Shown here: in pieces, positions 24,501 to 39,500 of the stretch
Numbering within the stretch: position 1 is the stretch's first letter
Layout of the letters: each line of letters starts with the position of its first letter
Assembly: GCF_950023065.1 (NCBI RefSeq)
Contig: NC_088678.1
Coordinates: 30,308,580 to 30,372,579, forward strand
Direction: 5' to 3'
DNA: 64,000 nucleotides
Source of the DNA: Planococcus citri
Taxonomy: Eukaryota; Arthropoda; Insecta; Hemiptera; Pseudococcidae
Made by a program: the position numbers and the translations under genes
Notes under the pieces: model-generated
Told to the model about the DNA's origin: nothing
The model's input: the letters and a program-made list of their open reading frames with translations, nothing else
Databases searched by the model: none

Positions 24501-27500
24501 TGAACTTGAATTCAACCCCAGAAACTTCTCCAGTCCTCCCCCATATTGAAAAAATTCGTTTAAAACCAAGAAAGTGTGATGTTAATTCCTACTAATTTGA
24601 AGTCACTGAGTTCGATTATTTACTCATCTAGATTCAATCCTTTAATGGCTCCTTTTCTGTCATTGGTGTTATTTTGAAAAGGCGAGCGGGTTGAAAACCG
24701 TTTCAAATTGAATTGGTTGTGATGGTGGTGGTTCTTTTAGAACCTTTGAATATTAGTGGTTCCCGGTTTCGGTTCCAAAAAAAGTTCTCAAAGATGGATT
24801 TGTAATGGTTTTGTTTTGGTTCCAAAAGGTACTTTTCACATTGTTCTTCCAAAATGGTTCTCAGTTCTTTTCAAACTCAAATGGTTCTGGTGGTTCCTTT
24901 TACTCCTCATTTGATGTTTTGCTGGTGGTGCTGGTTGTTCCACCAATTAAAAAATGGTTCCAAATGGTTCCAGGTCCAAAAAATGGCAAAAATTGAAAAT
25001 TTGAAAAAAATTCCTTTTTACCTCGCTTATTTTGCATGAAAAACACGAATTCTTTCACTTTGGTAAAAAAAAGGAGTTTCAATGACGTGGGGACCAAAAA
25101 GAACCGATTCCTGAAAAGGGTTCTGATGGTTCTTCTTATTTGAAACGTGTTCTGGTTCTTGTTCTGGTTGTTCTTTCCTTTAAAAACTCAATCGGCTCTA
25201 AATGGTTCTAAATTGTTTCAAAATCATTTTATATGGTTGTTCTTTTGGTACTTCTCTTTTCCAAATTTTGAAATGGTTCTGATGGTTCTGGTTCCCGTTT
25301 CATCTGACCTAAAAAAGCGGTTGTGGTGGTTCCAAATGGTTGTGGTTCCAAACGGTTTTCAACCCTGGCGCCGAGCAATTGAATAAAAATCCGAAATTAA
25401 CCAACCAATGAGAGAAGTATTCAAACCCAACCATCAGAAAATTTTTCATTTCTAGTGTACCTACACTATACCTACATATTTTTGAAAGTTTTTGGGCCAG
25501 AAATTTAAAAAAATCAAAATTTCACCATACTGACCGAGAAATTCGAAATTCCGAACGTACTTCTCATTTTCGACCTTTCGAGTATATTGGAGACAGTTTG
25601 GAACACTTCTGAAAGCCTCCAGTAGATTTTTGAACGTTTTTTAGTTATGAAATCGTTGAAAGAAATACACGATACCGAAACCGAACCGACAGAAACCGTT
25701 TATGAAAAACTGGTCACTTCGACAACTTTTAAGACACTTTTTCAGAATCTGGAATTTCCAAAATACTGCTGGAGGCTCCAGAATGCCTTGCTCCACCATC
25801 AATCGACTCAGCATGATGAAATTAGGATACAGGTAGAGTAAATTTCAATTTTCCAGCTTAATTTGATAAAATCTTAATGAAATTTCAGCTTCCAAAGATC
25901 TGCTGGAGGCTCCAAAACTGCTCAAAATGAGTTCGAAACACGTTTCCAATCAATTTGAGGGGTTGAAAATAGGATACGTCACACATTTCAGCTTTTTAGG
26001 CCAATCCAGTAAAATTCTGATTTTTTCGCAGTTTTAGCACGAATTTGATTTTTAAAAATTCCTTAAAAATCGAAAAGTGAATTTTAACACTTGAAATTTT
26101 GGCTGCTGATGTATTTTGAACACTCTTTCGATTTTGCATTTTCCGGTTTAAAGAATTTTCTGTCTGTCGGTATCGGTAAGGATTCGTCTCAGGTGAGCAT
26201 ATATTTTTCTGGTGTTTTCATTCACAAATTCCTTAGAATTTTTTATTTTTTTTTCCAAAATGAATGCTTGAGAAAATGCTGAGATTGAAACCAACACAGA
26301 TTTTGAAAATATGAGCTCAAATCGTTCAAAAAAGTCACAAAAATGGCAAATCCTGCAGGTTTAAAGGTGCAGAATTCCATTTTTACCGTGGTTACAGTAT
26401 TTTTTCGAAAACTGGAAAATCCTAAAATCCTGCGAAAGCTCCAGAACGGTCCGAATGCATTACCAATCGATTCGGATCGTCAAAAGTAGGGTATAAACTA
26501 AATTTCAGCGTTTCATGTCAATTTGATCAAATTTTGATTTTTTTTTCATAAAAAAGTGGCCCTAATTTTAAATTTTAAAAAAATCTAAAAAACCAAAAAA
26601 AGAATTTTAGCACTTGAAATTTTCGCTGATGGTGTATTTCGAGGTCCTCCTTCGACTCTCTTGTATCCGATCAAAATTTTTTTACCGGTTTGGTGAATTG
26701 GGTACTTTCCTTGTAAGTAATTTTTGACATTTCAAAAAATTTGTGGTTAATTTTTTTCACTTTTTAAAAAAGTTTTTGCATAAATTTTCAAAATTGAAAC
26801 ATGTTTTGTACCAGTATAGACTTCTTGTACAGCTGCCCAAAATTCCGCTGTAGGAGTTCGTTAAACGTTCAGTGCTGCTCAAAACACGTTGACCAGATGT
26901 ATAATTCACAAATTGGACAAAACTAATAAAGGATCTTCACGTAAATTAAATTCATCAATAAAGTGCCACATTTTCGACATCACTTTCAAAATACAAGTTT
27001 ATCACTTTTCTCTCTCTTTTCAAAAATTTTCAAATCAATTCGTAAAATTCTAAATTGCCCTCTTAATGATCAATATTGGGTTACTTGTACTATAAAAGCA
27101 CACCCATCGCATCTCTCAACATCACTCCGAGCCTCCTCCATAGACTAATTTTAATTCTTCTCACACCCAACAGTCAACCTCCGCATACAAAATCCGTCTA
27201 ATTGATAATGACTGTCGTTCTCAAAAAAGAAAAAAAAAAGAAGAGGCATCTCAAGCCTCACACATCGGTCACCCAAAAAAGGTAAAACTGGTCAACGAGT
27301 AGTTCGCGTGTACACTGTATGTCGGCGCGAATCGAGCACACGACAAATAAATCAACCTCTTATAACGAGGAAACGATCATCGACGTCGAGTAAATAATTA
27401 CACAACGTTGACAACAAGACCGATAGGGACCATAGTCCCAAGGCCACCAAAGTACATAATTTTGAACCATTTGTAAACCGCCTTTTACGTACTAACGTAA

Positions 27501-30500
27501 TAAGACATCGTATTTCTTCCTCGTGTTTCATAATACACTCTTATAGTACACAAGACAATTTCCACGAGTCACCAATCTCATATCGTATCAGTTTAGAGAG
27601 AGAGAGAGGTTCACGAAAAATTTCATACAATTATCGTTTAATGAAACGACGATGATAAGTAACGATTCGTAATTGATAATAAAAAAAAATTACACGCGAT
27701 GAAACAACTGCACACTGCACAGACACAGGCACAGGGCACAGCAACGCAATGAAAAAAAATAGAAGCTACGATTGTTTCATATTCATCATTACTCACGTAA
27801 CTTCATATTTATAAACACACGTTTTATGATTAACGAGGCGCGATAAGGTGAGGAAAAAATTCAACTTCCAAACTTACCCAATCTCGTTTCGAATTCCTGC
27901 TCTAATTCGGTGACGATAGACTCGTGATTGAAAGTTTTTCCAAACGATGCCATGATTTCGGATATCTTAGCCCATTCTTCTTGTTCGTCGAATGGACTTA
28001 GAATAGACATAGATACATTTTTATCGGTTCCATTGGTCGATGCAGAATTATTCGTAACTCCGCGGTTGTTGGTTGGAGATACGCTCACGGTGTAGTCAGC
28101 CGATTTACCATCTCTGCATCCGTTCTCTGCGTATTCATCCGGATTGTAGATGTTTTTCAATTGTCTAAGCGTTGTCGGCCTAACGAGTTTATTATAATTA
28201 GCGGATGTTTCCACCTCCGGTGTAATGGACCCTTTGAATAGTCCTGCAACACAGAACAGAGAAAAAAAACGTGTTTGTGAGAGATTGGCGAACAGTTATA
28301 CATAGGTTTACGAGTACGTACAGAAGCTTCGCGAGATTTCGTGTTAAAAAAGTGTAAGTTAACTTATACGGGTCTCAAAAAACCAGATCTATGACTTTTT
28401 TCAACGACCAAACAGATTAGAATGGCAATAAAAGAAACGAAATCGTGGATCGTAAATTTTAATTTATTAACACCTTTCTTTTCTTTCCACGTATCTCCTT
28501 GCCCTTCACGTGAATCATGATTAGGAATCGTATTTTCATTTTATATCACTTGCTGTATCATGAGAATAAGACGAGACCTCATGCATACTTATTCTAATAG
28601 CGTATTATGAGCCATAGTAAGATGTATACGCCATTAATACGACGTATTAGTATACTCGTAAGTTTTTATACATTTTAATTTATACCACAGCTACTTTAAA
28701 TTCCGTTCTTATTGCGTATATCAGAGTGTTAAACGGTTACCTACCAAGACTCAAGAGCTGCTGGGTTTGAAAAAAATATACTTATGCACTTATAAATACA
28801 TATTTCATCTCTTAACTAGCTCTCCTCTTCTCCTCCTCCTCGTTAGTCATTGTACATGCAATTCAACTATCATTCATAGCTTATTGTATAATTTAGTAGG
28901 TACATGATTTTGAATTTGGGAGTAAATAATACAACCAAATAAGAACTTATCAATGACAATGAAATAATTTTCAAATTAATCTGACGACCACATGGAAATA
29001 ATACCCGGACCTAGGTAAGGAGATACGTGAATCATGACATTCATGGCCGAATTTTCGAATATGAGCTTACAGGGGATTTAATTTGTTATTGTTTTTTTTT
29101 GCTTTCCAAATGATATTTCAAAAAAAAGAATGAAGAAAATCAGAGCATGATTTGGGTATGCAATTTTGAAGGAGAAGAGCAGTTTTGATGAGAATTTGAA
29201 AAAAAAGTATACCTACCCAAATAAGAGTTTTTTTTTGAAAGCAAAATGTTTTCAATCAATTCAAGTGCGTACTTCAGAGTGAATCGCAAAAAATTAATAT
29301 CGGAGGATTCTAACTTCTAGTGGAAACCTTCATTTGGAGTTGAAAATCACCAATAAACAATTTAGGCTTCGGAGGTGTCCTGGAGACGAATGCAGCAGTG
29401 TCAATTTTTTGGTACCTTTTCAAATTTGAAAAACTCTAAAAAATTGATAAGTTTTTACCTAAATTTTTCAATTTTTATGGAACTGTCAACAATATTTGAG
29501 AAGAAAATATAATCACCCAAAAAGATTGTGAAAAGAAAATTCTCAGTAGATTCCTCAAAGTGGTCTTGGATTTTGATGGAAATGACGTAGGTAAACGCAG
29601 AATTCGAAATAGGTAAGTACCGCCTTTGGAAGTGGGCTCTTTATCCCCCCCCCCCCCAAAAAAAAGGTTGATCAGGAGCTAGAACGGAAAAACCACGGTT
29701 TTTTTCGGGAATGATCTCTGTTTGAGGGTCCATATCATTTCTTATTCAGGAACACATTCGGGTGTGGCATCTTCTCTGGATCACACAGGCTCAAAATGAA
29801 GATCTCCGCTGAGTTTGGTCAAAACTTTCATAAAATTATGAGAATCTTCGTGCTATTAAAATATCAGCATGTTGTCAAATTATACCAACTATTTTTTTTA
29901 AATTTTTCATCGATTGTCAGAATTATTTTTTGAAGGGGGGAGGGGGATATTTTCCCCTAATCTTTTCCAATATGCTTCGATTTTTCTGACACATCATGTC
30001 AATAAATCGACAAATGAAGTTTTTCATATGGTTTCAAACTACCTATTCTTTTTGAAAATTTTCTTCTTTAGCAATTTTTTCAACTTTTTAAAGTGAAAGT
30101 TGAATTTTTACTCAAAATAAAATGTACTTAATTCTTATTTATTCATTTTTTTTGAATAACTTGCCTTTCTAAATAACCACACGTTGAAGATTGGAACACT
30201 GAGTATTTTAGATCCTCAAAAATTCTTTTGATTTTGTGCAATTTATGGCAAACGTACTTTCCAAATTTCATAACCTTACTCATGGCATCAATTCTGACTT
30301 TTTTGAACAGAATTTACTTTTTTCAGAAAAATTCCAAAGGAGAGCACTCACAAAAGTAGTCAAAAATTTCGAAGATCTTCAGGCAGAAAAATTATGGATT
30401 ATTTTTTTCTTTTCTATGAAATGCTTTTTTACTCCATCTTTTTAAACAGAATCCAATACTTTTTATTTGAACCACCTACATCAAAAACTGCAATTTTTGG

Positions 30501-33500
30501 GCTAATTCAAATATTTCCAATTTAAAGTTGAAAATGCTACGTTTATTTAGCTCCCTTCCATTTTTCCTGAGTTAATCAATGGTAAGGTTTAGTAATGCCA
30601 ATAGTTCATCAAGAGCTATAAAATCGTAACAAAGTTCAATTTAAAAAACTATCCCCAATTTTCGACAATTTAGAGGAGTTAACTATAAGTTTTTTTTGGA
30701 ATAATTTCCTAATTTGAAATCGATTTTTTTTTTATTTTAAAAATTTCTAAATTTTTATGATGAAGGGAGGGAGGGATTTCTGCCCCTTCTATCCTTTATT
30801 TAAAAGTCATTTCGGTAGAGTTTTTCCGCTTCGTAAATCAACAAGGATGAGAATTAGAAAAATCAGTCAAAAAACTTTTTACTAAAAATACGTGAAATAA
30901 GAATCAGAGATTTGAAAATGGGACAATGAAAAAAAAATCAAAATGAATAAAATAATGTAGTATATTTTCAATAAAATTTGCACTGACTTTTCCAAAAAAA
31001 AAAAAAAAAAAAACACGTTAAAGAGTTATTTTGAAATATAAATGCGTAAAAAATGGGCTGGGTTCTTTCTCTCCAACGTTGATAAATGTATGTATGTACT
31101 TCAACAAATTTTTAAAAAACCCATTTTTCATAACATCTTGTTCTAAAAGCACGTTCAATTTTCGAATTCCAAATACCACCAGCAGCCAGCTCAGTAAATT
31201 TTTACAGCACAGCTGCGCCAAATACATACATACATATTAGATAATGTGAGTTCGCAATTAAATGCTAAAAAACGTTAAGACAGATGTGCTAATTATGAGA
31301 ATCGCACGGTTCAGTATCCAGTCGTTACCACCCTCTTCACCTCTACCTTCCCATATCAAAATTCATTAAAATCCGCATCACTGACTGAAATGATCGTCTT
31401 GGCGGCGACAGACCAACGTGTTGTAAACTATCAACTATATGAATATGTTGAACAAAGAAAAAGAACTGGACATGGCGAATAAAATTACCAACATACTCGT
31501 ATTTGCAGACAGAAAGGGAGGAGGGAGAAGCAAATTCTGCTTTTGTCTGGCTGCAACACGTGGTACCTATGTATTCTCGTTGCATTATTACAAAGCTGAT
31601 TTTACAGCAAAGTTCACAAACAGGGCTGTAGAGGGAGGGGGCAAATGGGGAAATTTTCCCCGAACCCTCGTTTTCCAGAGGGCTCTCATTTTTTGAGAAA
31701 GCTTAATAAGTTGCCATTTGGCAATTTCAAATGTTCAGTGATGAACTGACAACTCTGAAATTTGTAAATTGTGTCTAAAATTGAATCGGTGGGTGCAGAA
31801 AGGGGCTAAGTCCATTTTCGCACTTTTCATGAATAACAAAAAACTGACTGATTTATTTGAAAATCAAAAATTTTTGGTAAACATGCTTAAGGTCATTGAA
31901 AGAGGACCCCAAGACACAATTTTTAGCACTGTTTAGAAAAAAAAATATTCACGTGCGCCGGCACTGTTGCTGCCTAAACAAATGGGACTTAGACCTTTTC
32001 TGCACCCAATCGACAAAATTTCTTTTGAAATAGCTCGGGCACGAATGGGGCTTGATTCTACATCTAAGTACATCATTTAGACTGCTATCTCGTTTAAATT
32101 GACCAAAAACCTCTTGAGTTCTAAGACTTTTTGCCGAAGTTGTTAATTTTTTCATCATTTTTCAGTTCAGAGATTAACTTAAATTTCAAAAAATGGTCTT
32201 CTCAAAAATGTTAGTTATTTTTCAAGGAATTTAAAAAATTTTACAAAAAAGTCATAAATGCGGATCCGCCTTTTTTCTGCGCCCAAATACCACTTTCCTA
32301 GCAGTTTTGCGTAAATCTGACATCACCAGTCGATCCGCCGTACTTTGAAACCCCTATATCCGTGAAAAAAAATCCAAAAATGTGACTTGGTCCCTTTCGT
32401 CACCCACCGATTCAATTATTAAAACCCACTATTTTTCAAACGAAATCCCCCCCACAATTTCACCCTTCGAAAAACTCATCAAAATCCTATTACTTATCAT
32501 CATTTCTATACAAATATAAATATCATTTTTTAAACCTACTGAAGTGGTGGGGGGCGGAGTGAAAATTTTTCATGAGGCTTTCAATTTTTTTGCTCCAGGC
32601 CCCCGCTGGCTCTCTACAGCCCTGTTCACAAGGCATTACATAAATTTTGACCAAAAAAATCCTTATTCATGTTGATTGTTTTTTAGATGGAGAAGCATGA
32701 GATTCTACAAAAATTACGACTTACTCTTTCATCCTAAGTCTACGAAATTTGCTGAAATGCAGCGAAAATTTTCAATAGGTAAATACAAAAAAAAATCGAT
32801 AAAATAGAAAATTTGAAAAATCCATCAATTTTTTCAATAAATTCAACTGGGTTTTCAATCGATTTCATCAAGAGTAAATTTTTTGAGAGATTTGAGTCTT
32901 TCTTCAACATTTGAATTTCTCATCTTTTTTTGAGACCCACTTTGAAGCCGTGAAAAATTTAATGTCGACTGTCGAACCATCAAAACTTGAATCTTTAAAT
33001 AAACGATGATGCATGAAATGGAAATGGCATTTTCAAAATGTGGGGCAAAATTTTGAAGAAAATTGTATGTTTTAACCACAGAATCGTTTATTTTTTCAAC
33101 GTTCATCATAAATGTGAAAAAATGCATTTTTTAATGTGTGATTTTTCAAATTTTTCGCCAAAATTTGAAATATTCGATCAACTTTTAATGTTATTTGACC
33201 AATTCTGTCGAACGTCAATTACAGGAAATTGGGTAGTTTCAGCTCCACTCTTACACGTGATGTTTTTACATAATTATTCAAAAGTTTCAAGATTGTGTCT
33301 TCAAAAGGTTTTCCCTCTTCACTATTTAGTTTCGGAAGCAACTGCAACTGCATATATTTCTGGGGTAGTTTAGGTAAGGTATACCGAATTTAACTAATTA
33401 GATAGACTAGAATTTTCTTAGATACGACTGTCAGTATTTTTCACACGATTGACGTAAATTCTGAATACTTTTTGCTAAAAATAAATCACCCGTTAACAAA

Positions 33501-36500
33501 ATTTGGCCGAAATTTTCTCGAAATCGTTAAAGTCATCCCAGTATTCGGAATTCGAGTCAAATATTATAACATATAATCTACGGAACATTGAAAAGATTTA
33601 CGCACGCGTGAAATTAACCTTTACATAAATGATAAAACTCCCTTTAGAATAATGTACTCGAGATAACACTATCTCATACAAAAGAACAACCTGAACCAGA
33701 GTAAAAGAGATAGAAACAAATAATTCTCTTAAAACAATGCATTAAATTTCAAGAGCGTAAACATAATTTCATATTACGTATACGAAAAGTACATACAACG
33801 TCCACAATTCCACATGCATAAATAGCTAAATAAATAGGTACTACATCATATGAAACCGTATGTGCAGTGTACAGTACGTAATATCGTTTGGCATTCTTCA
33901 CAAATTCCTATCAAGAATCGATGACTGTCCATCTTTCCAACTACTGCAGCTTACACACATTGTACGTCTTGTGTAATTATTTAATTTGCATCTGGGCGTT
34001 TTTTTTTTCTAACACGAAGGAATTTCTAGCTCGCGAAACGTACTTATTGTTAGAAATATATGCGAGTTCATCGATTTCTAAGTACATATTTTCGATACCT
34101 ATTTTGTATACTCGTAATTTAAACTCGAAATCGGGCTTTTATTTCACCTCGTCAATTCATTAGTGATATAAAATGGCCGAAAAAGCAACATAATTCAGCA
34201 TCCAAACCGCAGGAGGCGATAAGATTAACCCAATTTTTAGGTTTTATTTTTTTATCTCATTTCCGAATCAAACGCCAAACACACACAGGCTCCCTTATCA
34301 AATGAAACTTTCGACAAGTTAGATAGCCAGGGTCACTAATAATACACCACACATAAAACTGTAGTATTTTTGGGGAAAAAAACATACATAATAAGATTAC
34401 ACGTTTGACCGGACTCGAAAATCATACAAGAATAGCCGAAGAAAGAATACAAACGACGACGTCTGACGCGAGTCGCGAGGGTGAAGACAGGGCAAAGAAG
34501 AGGAGGGTTAAAAAGTGCCAAACCTTTATCCTTGCGTGGTGCGTATTGCCTACTCGTGTCCTCGGATAAGGATCCGAACAGCATGGTAGTGAACTGCGGC
34601 TCCGAATTTTGGTGAAATTTCATCGATAAAATGCCTCTTTTCTCGATCCTCGAATCAAATCTAGCATAATTTAAGGTAGAGAACCAACACGACACAAAAT
34701 TCGCTCTATTCGAATCCGGATTCGATTTCGAGCCACTAAATGGACGGATTTTGTAATCCAATCACACGCATATTCACACCAATCACACGATTTCACCTTA
34801 TACGAAATTATATTATTCGAATCGAATAAATTAAGCTTTTTAGTACGTTCGCGAATGCGAGCTGCAGGAAGAAAAAACACACAAACACATCCGATACAGT
34901 CGAAGCACCGAACCGCTAATAAGCGACGACTGATAAGCGCGAACTCGAATAACGTCACACATGAGCACATGCAAAACATAATAACGCGTAAAATGTGCGG
35001 TTATCCATCGACGACGATGGAGGTACCTCCCGCTAACCATGCTACTTTTACCTCTTCACCATTAATGTCTCTTTTCCTCTCATTAGTCTTTCTCTCTGTT
35101 GCACGTTGCCAATAAATAAAGAACACTATATGCTGGGCCACGTCATTCAGCTAAATGAATAAGAAGATGAGCGAAGATGGAGATGAAAAAAAAAAAATTA
35201 AGAGTAAAACACCACGTCTCTTTCGTCGTTCAATTGGTAATAACCACGCGAGATGAAGGCGGTGTGGTTAGGTTGTATTTTTTTATCATCTCGTCGTTCG
35301 TATACCTATACAGTCATCGTAAAAATGAGATGCATCTTGAAACCCAACATCCAACAACGTGCGTCTGTATGCATACGAACAACTTTTATCGCCAGCAGCG
35401 CCGCGGAGCGCATCTTCTATATTATGATGAAAAAAAAATCGAATGGTAACCGAACAACGAACGTGTTCCATAGATCACCTCTTCTTTTTCTACTTCTTTG
35501 GGAATTTCGTTATAATTTATTTAAATATTCCTTTTAATTTGTCCCACTTTCGAATTATAATACCACGTGGTTATTGAGAGTACAATGTAGTTGGACGGTA
35601 TTCGAGAGGGCAAGCAATATTTCAGTGGGTAGCTGGCAGCTCTGACCGTGAAATAGGCACGTGATGTTGAGTACCCATATTTAATCGAAGCATTCGAGTA
35701 TCAAATTTGGTCCTTCGAGCCGGATGGTTTAAAAAAAGCAAAATGCAGCCGAGAAAATCATCATTAAAATGAAACCAAAAAATTAATCTGAAAAGGCTGA
35801 ATAGATTTCAGATCATGAGGGTGAAGAGTGGAATGGTCCTCACTCATACTTTGATGGGAAATTTTCTAATGAAAAATATGAGATAGCAGATCTCTCATGA
35901 CCCAACTGTCTTTAATTTATTCATTTCAAATTAATTAACAAAAAACTTCCTCAACTAAAGGAATTCTCGTTATTTTCAAAACCTTCGAGGTGCACAACGT
36001 CGCCCTGCCATGCCCTTCCCATTAAGGGGCCCACAAATGAAGCAAATGATCATTTTCTGAGGTTTGATTTCATGAATTTTCTGGTCATAAAACCGACCAA
36101 TTCAACTATGATGACGATTTTGACCATTCTTACGAGGGAACCTCTTGAGGTGTCACACTCCGATTTGAATGGGGTCGCGATTTTTTGAAAGAGCATAGTC
36201 TGAAACCCCAAAACCAAATTTTCAGCTGCCCAAGTTCATTTTTCGATTTTTGACGAACGTTTGAAAATTCAAAATTGACTGTTTTTGACGATTTATGCTT
36301 TTTTTTTAAAAAAAAAAGTACGTACTGGCTCAAATGTGGATAAACTCGTTAAACAGGTCGAGTATTACACAACTCGATTTTTAGCTGCCCAACTTTATAT
36401 TCACGTCTTCTGAAGCAAATTCAAAATTCTGGAGAAATTGAAAATCGCGCTGGAGGCTCCAGAATGGCTGGAAATGGTAAAATTTGGATGGGGGGGTTAG

Positions 36501-39500
36501 TTATAGGCAAAATGCAACGATTCGCGCAAATTTCAAAAACTTCGATGCAAACGGTAAACTTTTGATTTTTTGGATTTTTTAATTTTGAAAAAAGCTGGTC
36601 AAAAACCCACTTTTGAGGTGTCACTCTCAAAATCGACTCAAATGTAGATAAACTCGTTACACAGGTCGAGTGTAATACACGACTCAATTTTTAGCTGCCT
36701 AACTTTATATTCACGCCTTCTGGAGCAAATTCAAAATTCTGGAGAAATTGAAAATCGCGTTGAAGGCTCCAGAATGGCTAGAAATGGTGAAATTTATATT
36801 TGAGTAATTAATATTAGTTTTGAGATTTATTTAGACCATTTTTACCGATCAAGTACGTACTTTAAAAATAAAGCATAAATCGTCAAACCAGTCAATTTTA
36901 AATTTTCAAACGTTCGCCAAAAATCGAAAAATGAACTTGGGCAGCTGAAAATTTGGTTTTAGGAGTTTTAGACTATGCTCTTTCCAAAAATCGCGGTCAC
37001 TTTCAAATCGGAGTGTGAAACCTCGAGAGGTTCCCTTGTTAGAGTTGTGACGGTAGGGGATGCGCCCACAGCTTCCACCTAAAGGGAAGATGTGTTCCCG
37101 CGGAGTGGCAGCACTGATTAAGTAGTGCACTCTATCGGTTTAGTTCGAGTATAGCCACTCCGCCATTAGAGACGTTACAAACGTTAGGTATTTTTTCACT
37201 GGTGTTCCGGTACGGATGCATTTCAGAGCTTCCACTTGCAATCGTCATTGCAAGTGTCTTTTTATAATGATTAGTGTGTCTTTTTTGTATTTAATCGATT
37301 CGGTTTTATATCAGAGATGTGTACAAATAAAGCATAACACTTCATTTGCGGTCTATGATCATTTATGCGGTGTTTCGTCACCTTTGCTGTTCGATGTACT
37401 TTCGTAAGGTCATCAGTAGAGTTTGGGTTCCCTGGGCTTAACTATATGTGGAATAGACCTGGGCTCTCCCTCTGTAAACCAAGGAGAGTCACACCTATCA
37501 CAGAGTATTTCCCCCTCCTCTTCCCTTCTCTGACTGTCTCAAGACAATCCTTAATTATTGAAATGCCAACTTGGATTTTCAAACTAAACCAAAAATAGCT
37601 AAAAATTGTCGCTTTTTTTGCAAAGAAAAATTTCTAAAACCATCTGGTCCAAAAGGTTTCACTTTTTTCCAAAAATTGCCAAATGTTTCGCTTTTCTACC
37701 AAAAAATCGTGAAAAAGAACCAGTTTTTGGCAATAATTGCTAAGAAGTCCAATCTTGAGCCAAAATTGTAAAAATTTCGCTCCTTACCAGAAAAAAAGGA
37801 TGCCTGACTTTTTGCCAAAATTACCAAAAAATTTGTTTTTTTTTTCGAAAGAATTGCTAAACATTATCTGAAGAGTGATATTCCAAAACTCGCTTTGTCC
37901 ATTTTTATCAAAGTTGGGTTTTCAGTGGTACCTGGTAGATGAAGTATTAACTCACATTCCTACATCATCAACCTACCAAAATGAGGTGTTAAACTCACCT
38001 AAATAGCCAATTCACTAAAAATTTAAAAAAAAATAATGTTCCAAAACGCGCGTTGTCCATTTTTATTGAAATTTTTTTCAGCAGTATTTAGTGGATGAAA
38101 TGTATACCTACACTCCTACATCATAAATCCACCCAAATAAAGTGCTAAACTCGCATAAAAAGCCAATTTACCCGTTTAAAGGGAAACTGTTTTTCCTCTC
38201 TCCTGAAAAGTTGTGAAAATGGACAAAGCGAGTTTTGGAATATCACTCTTCATCTCTATTTTTCAAACAATTCCAAAATGTTTCAATTTATCAACCCCTA
38301 AAGTCTTGCATTTTTGGGATCGGCAGAAAGTGTCAAAAAGCTGTTCTTTTTCCTAAAATTGTCGAAGTCTCGTTTTTTGCCAAAAATCGTCAAGATGCCC
38401 TGTATTTTGCTAGGATTGTCCAAGTTTCACTTTCTGTCAAAAATAGCAAAAAGTACCGCTTTTCTCCGAAAATTGCCCAAAAACGTCGCTTCTTGCCAAT
38501 ACAGGGTTTCTAACAACATTTGAAAATAAAAAGGCAGGACTTTTAGCAAGACTTATAGCAGGACATTTTTTCTCAACACTTGAAATTTCTTAAGAGGTGA
38601 GAGGGGGTGGGCGAGGCAAAATTTCATTCAAATTTTTCGCTTCTCCAATGTCTTCAAACATCATTCTCGAGACTTTTTTCAAGTCAGCGAATTTCTAAAA
38701 TATGATTTTATCATTTCAATTATTTTTGATTTTATTTCAGCTTTAAGGTTCTGATAATATTGTCAAAGTCTTGTTTTTTTGCCAAAAATTTCCAAAAATT
38801 CTCACTTTTTTTTGCTAAAAATTATTTTGCTCACGTTTTCGAACGTTTTTGGTTTGTACTAAAAATACTTTTCTTGCGAAAAATTGAATTGAAATTGCAA
38901 GCCCTGCAACCTGGAGCACAAATTCGAGTTGAAATCAATTTTTTTAGCTGAAATTTTCAGAATTTCATTTTTTCAGCCAAAATGTATGTATGTACTATAA
39001 TGTAGCAGTTGAGAGAGATGAATTAAATAACCGCTTATTTTGATTAAAATACACATTCAAGAATCAAATTTGGTACTTCGGGTCAGATACTCCAAAAATC
39101 AAACATGTCGTTGAGAAAATCAACGTTTTCCTTCAACGACCAATAAAATTTGAAAGTATAAAATTACAAGGTGAATTGCATGGAAACATACCTACTCTAA
39201 ACAAGAAAAGTTCTCATAAATTATTTGAAAAACACTTCAGGTTAGTAACTCTTCCCAGAAACACTTGAAAATTCGTTCATAATTGAAAAATACACCACGT
39301 CTTCGAAAAGTTCATTCTTATATTTTTGAAAAATCCTCCCCAAATTGTCTAAAAATCGACTCAAAACCACACCTACATACATGAATGCTTTTGTATTAAA
39401 ACTGGAAAACACTCCTGAAATCCTAAAAAAAATTCACCAAAATTTCCAATTCATTTTCTGAATCAGATTAGCAGACACATCAGAAATGAAAAATTCATCT

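Noticed and set aside
34336..34761. A 141-codon minus-strand frame as a separate gene
   Set aside because: Only the part near 34524-34623 fits a splice phase of ANKS1; the rest runs into intron-like sequence with no domain.
38503..38909. A TIR element between CAGGGTTTCTAAC and AAGCCCTG
   Set aside because: The ends pair only over a few bases and no target duplication is present.
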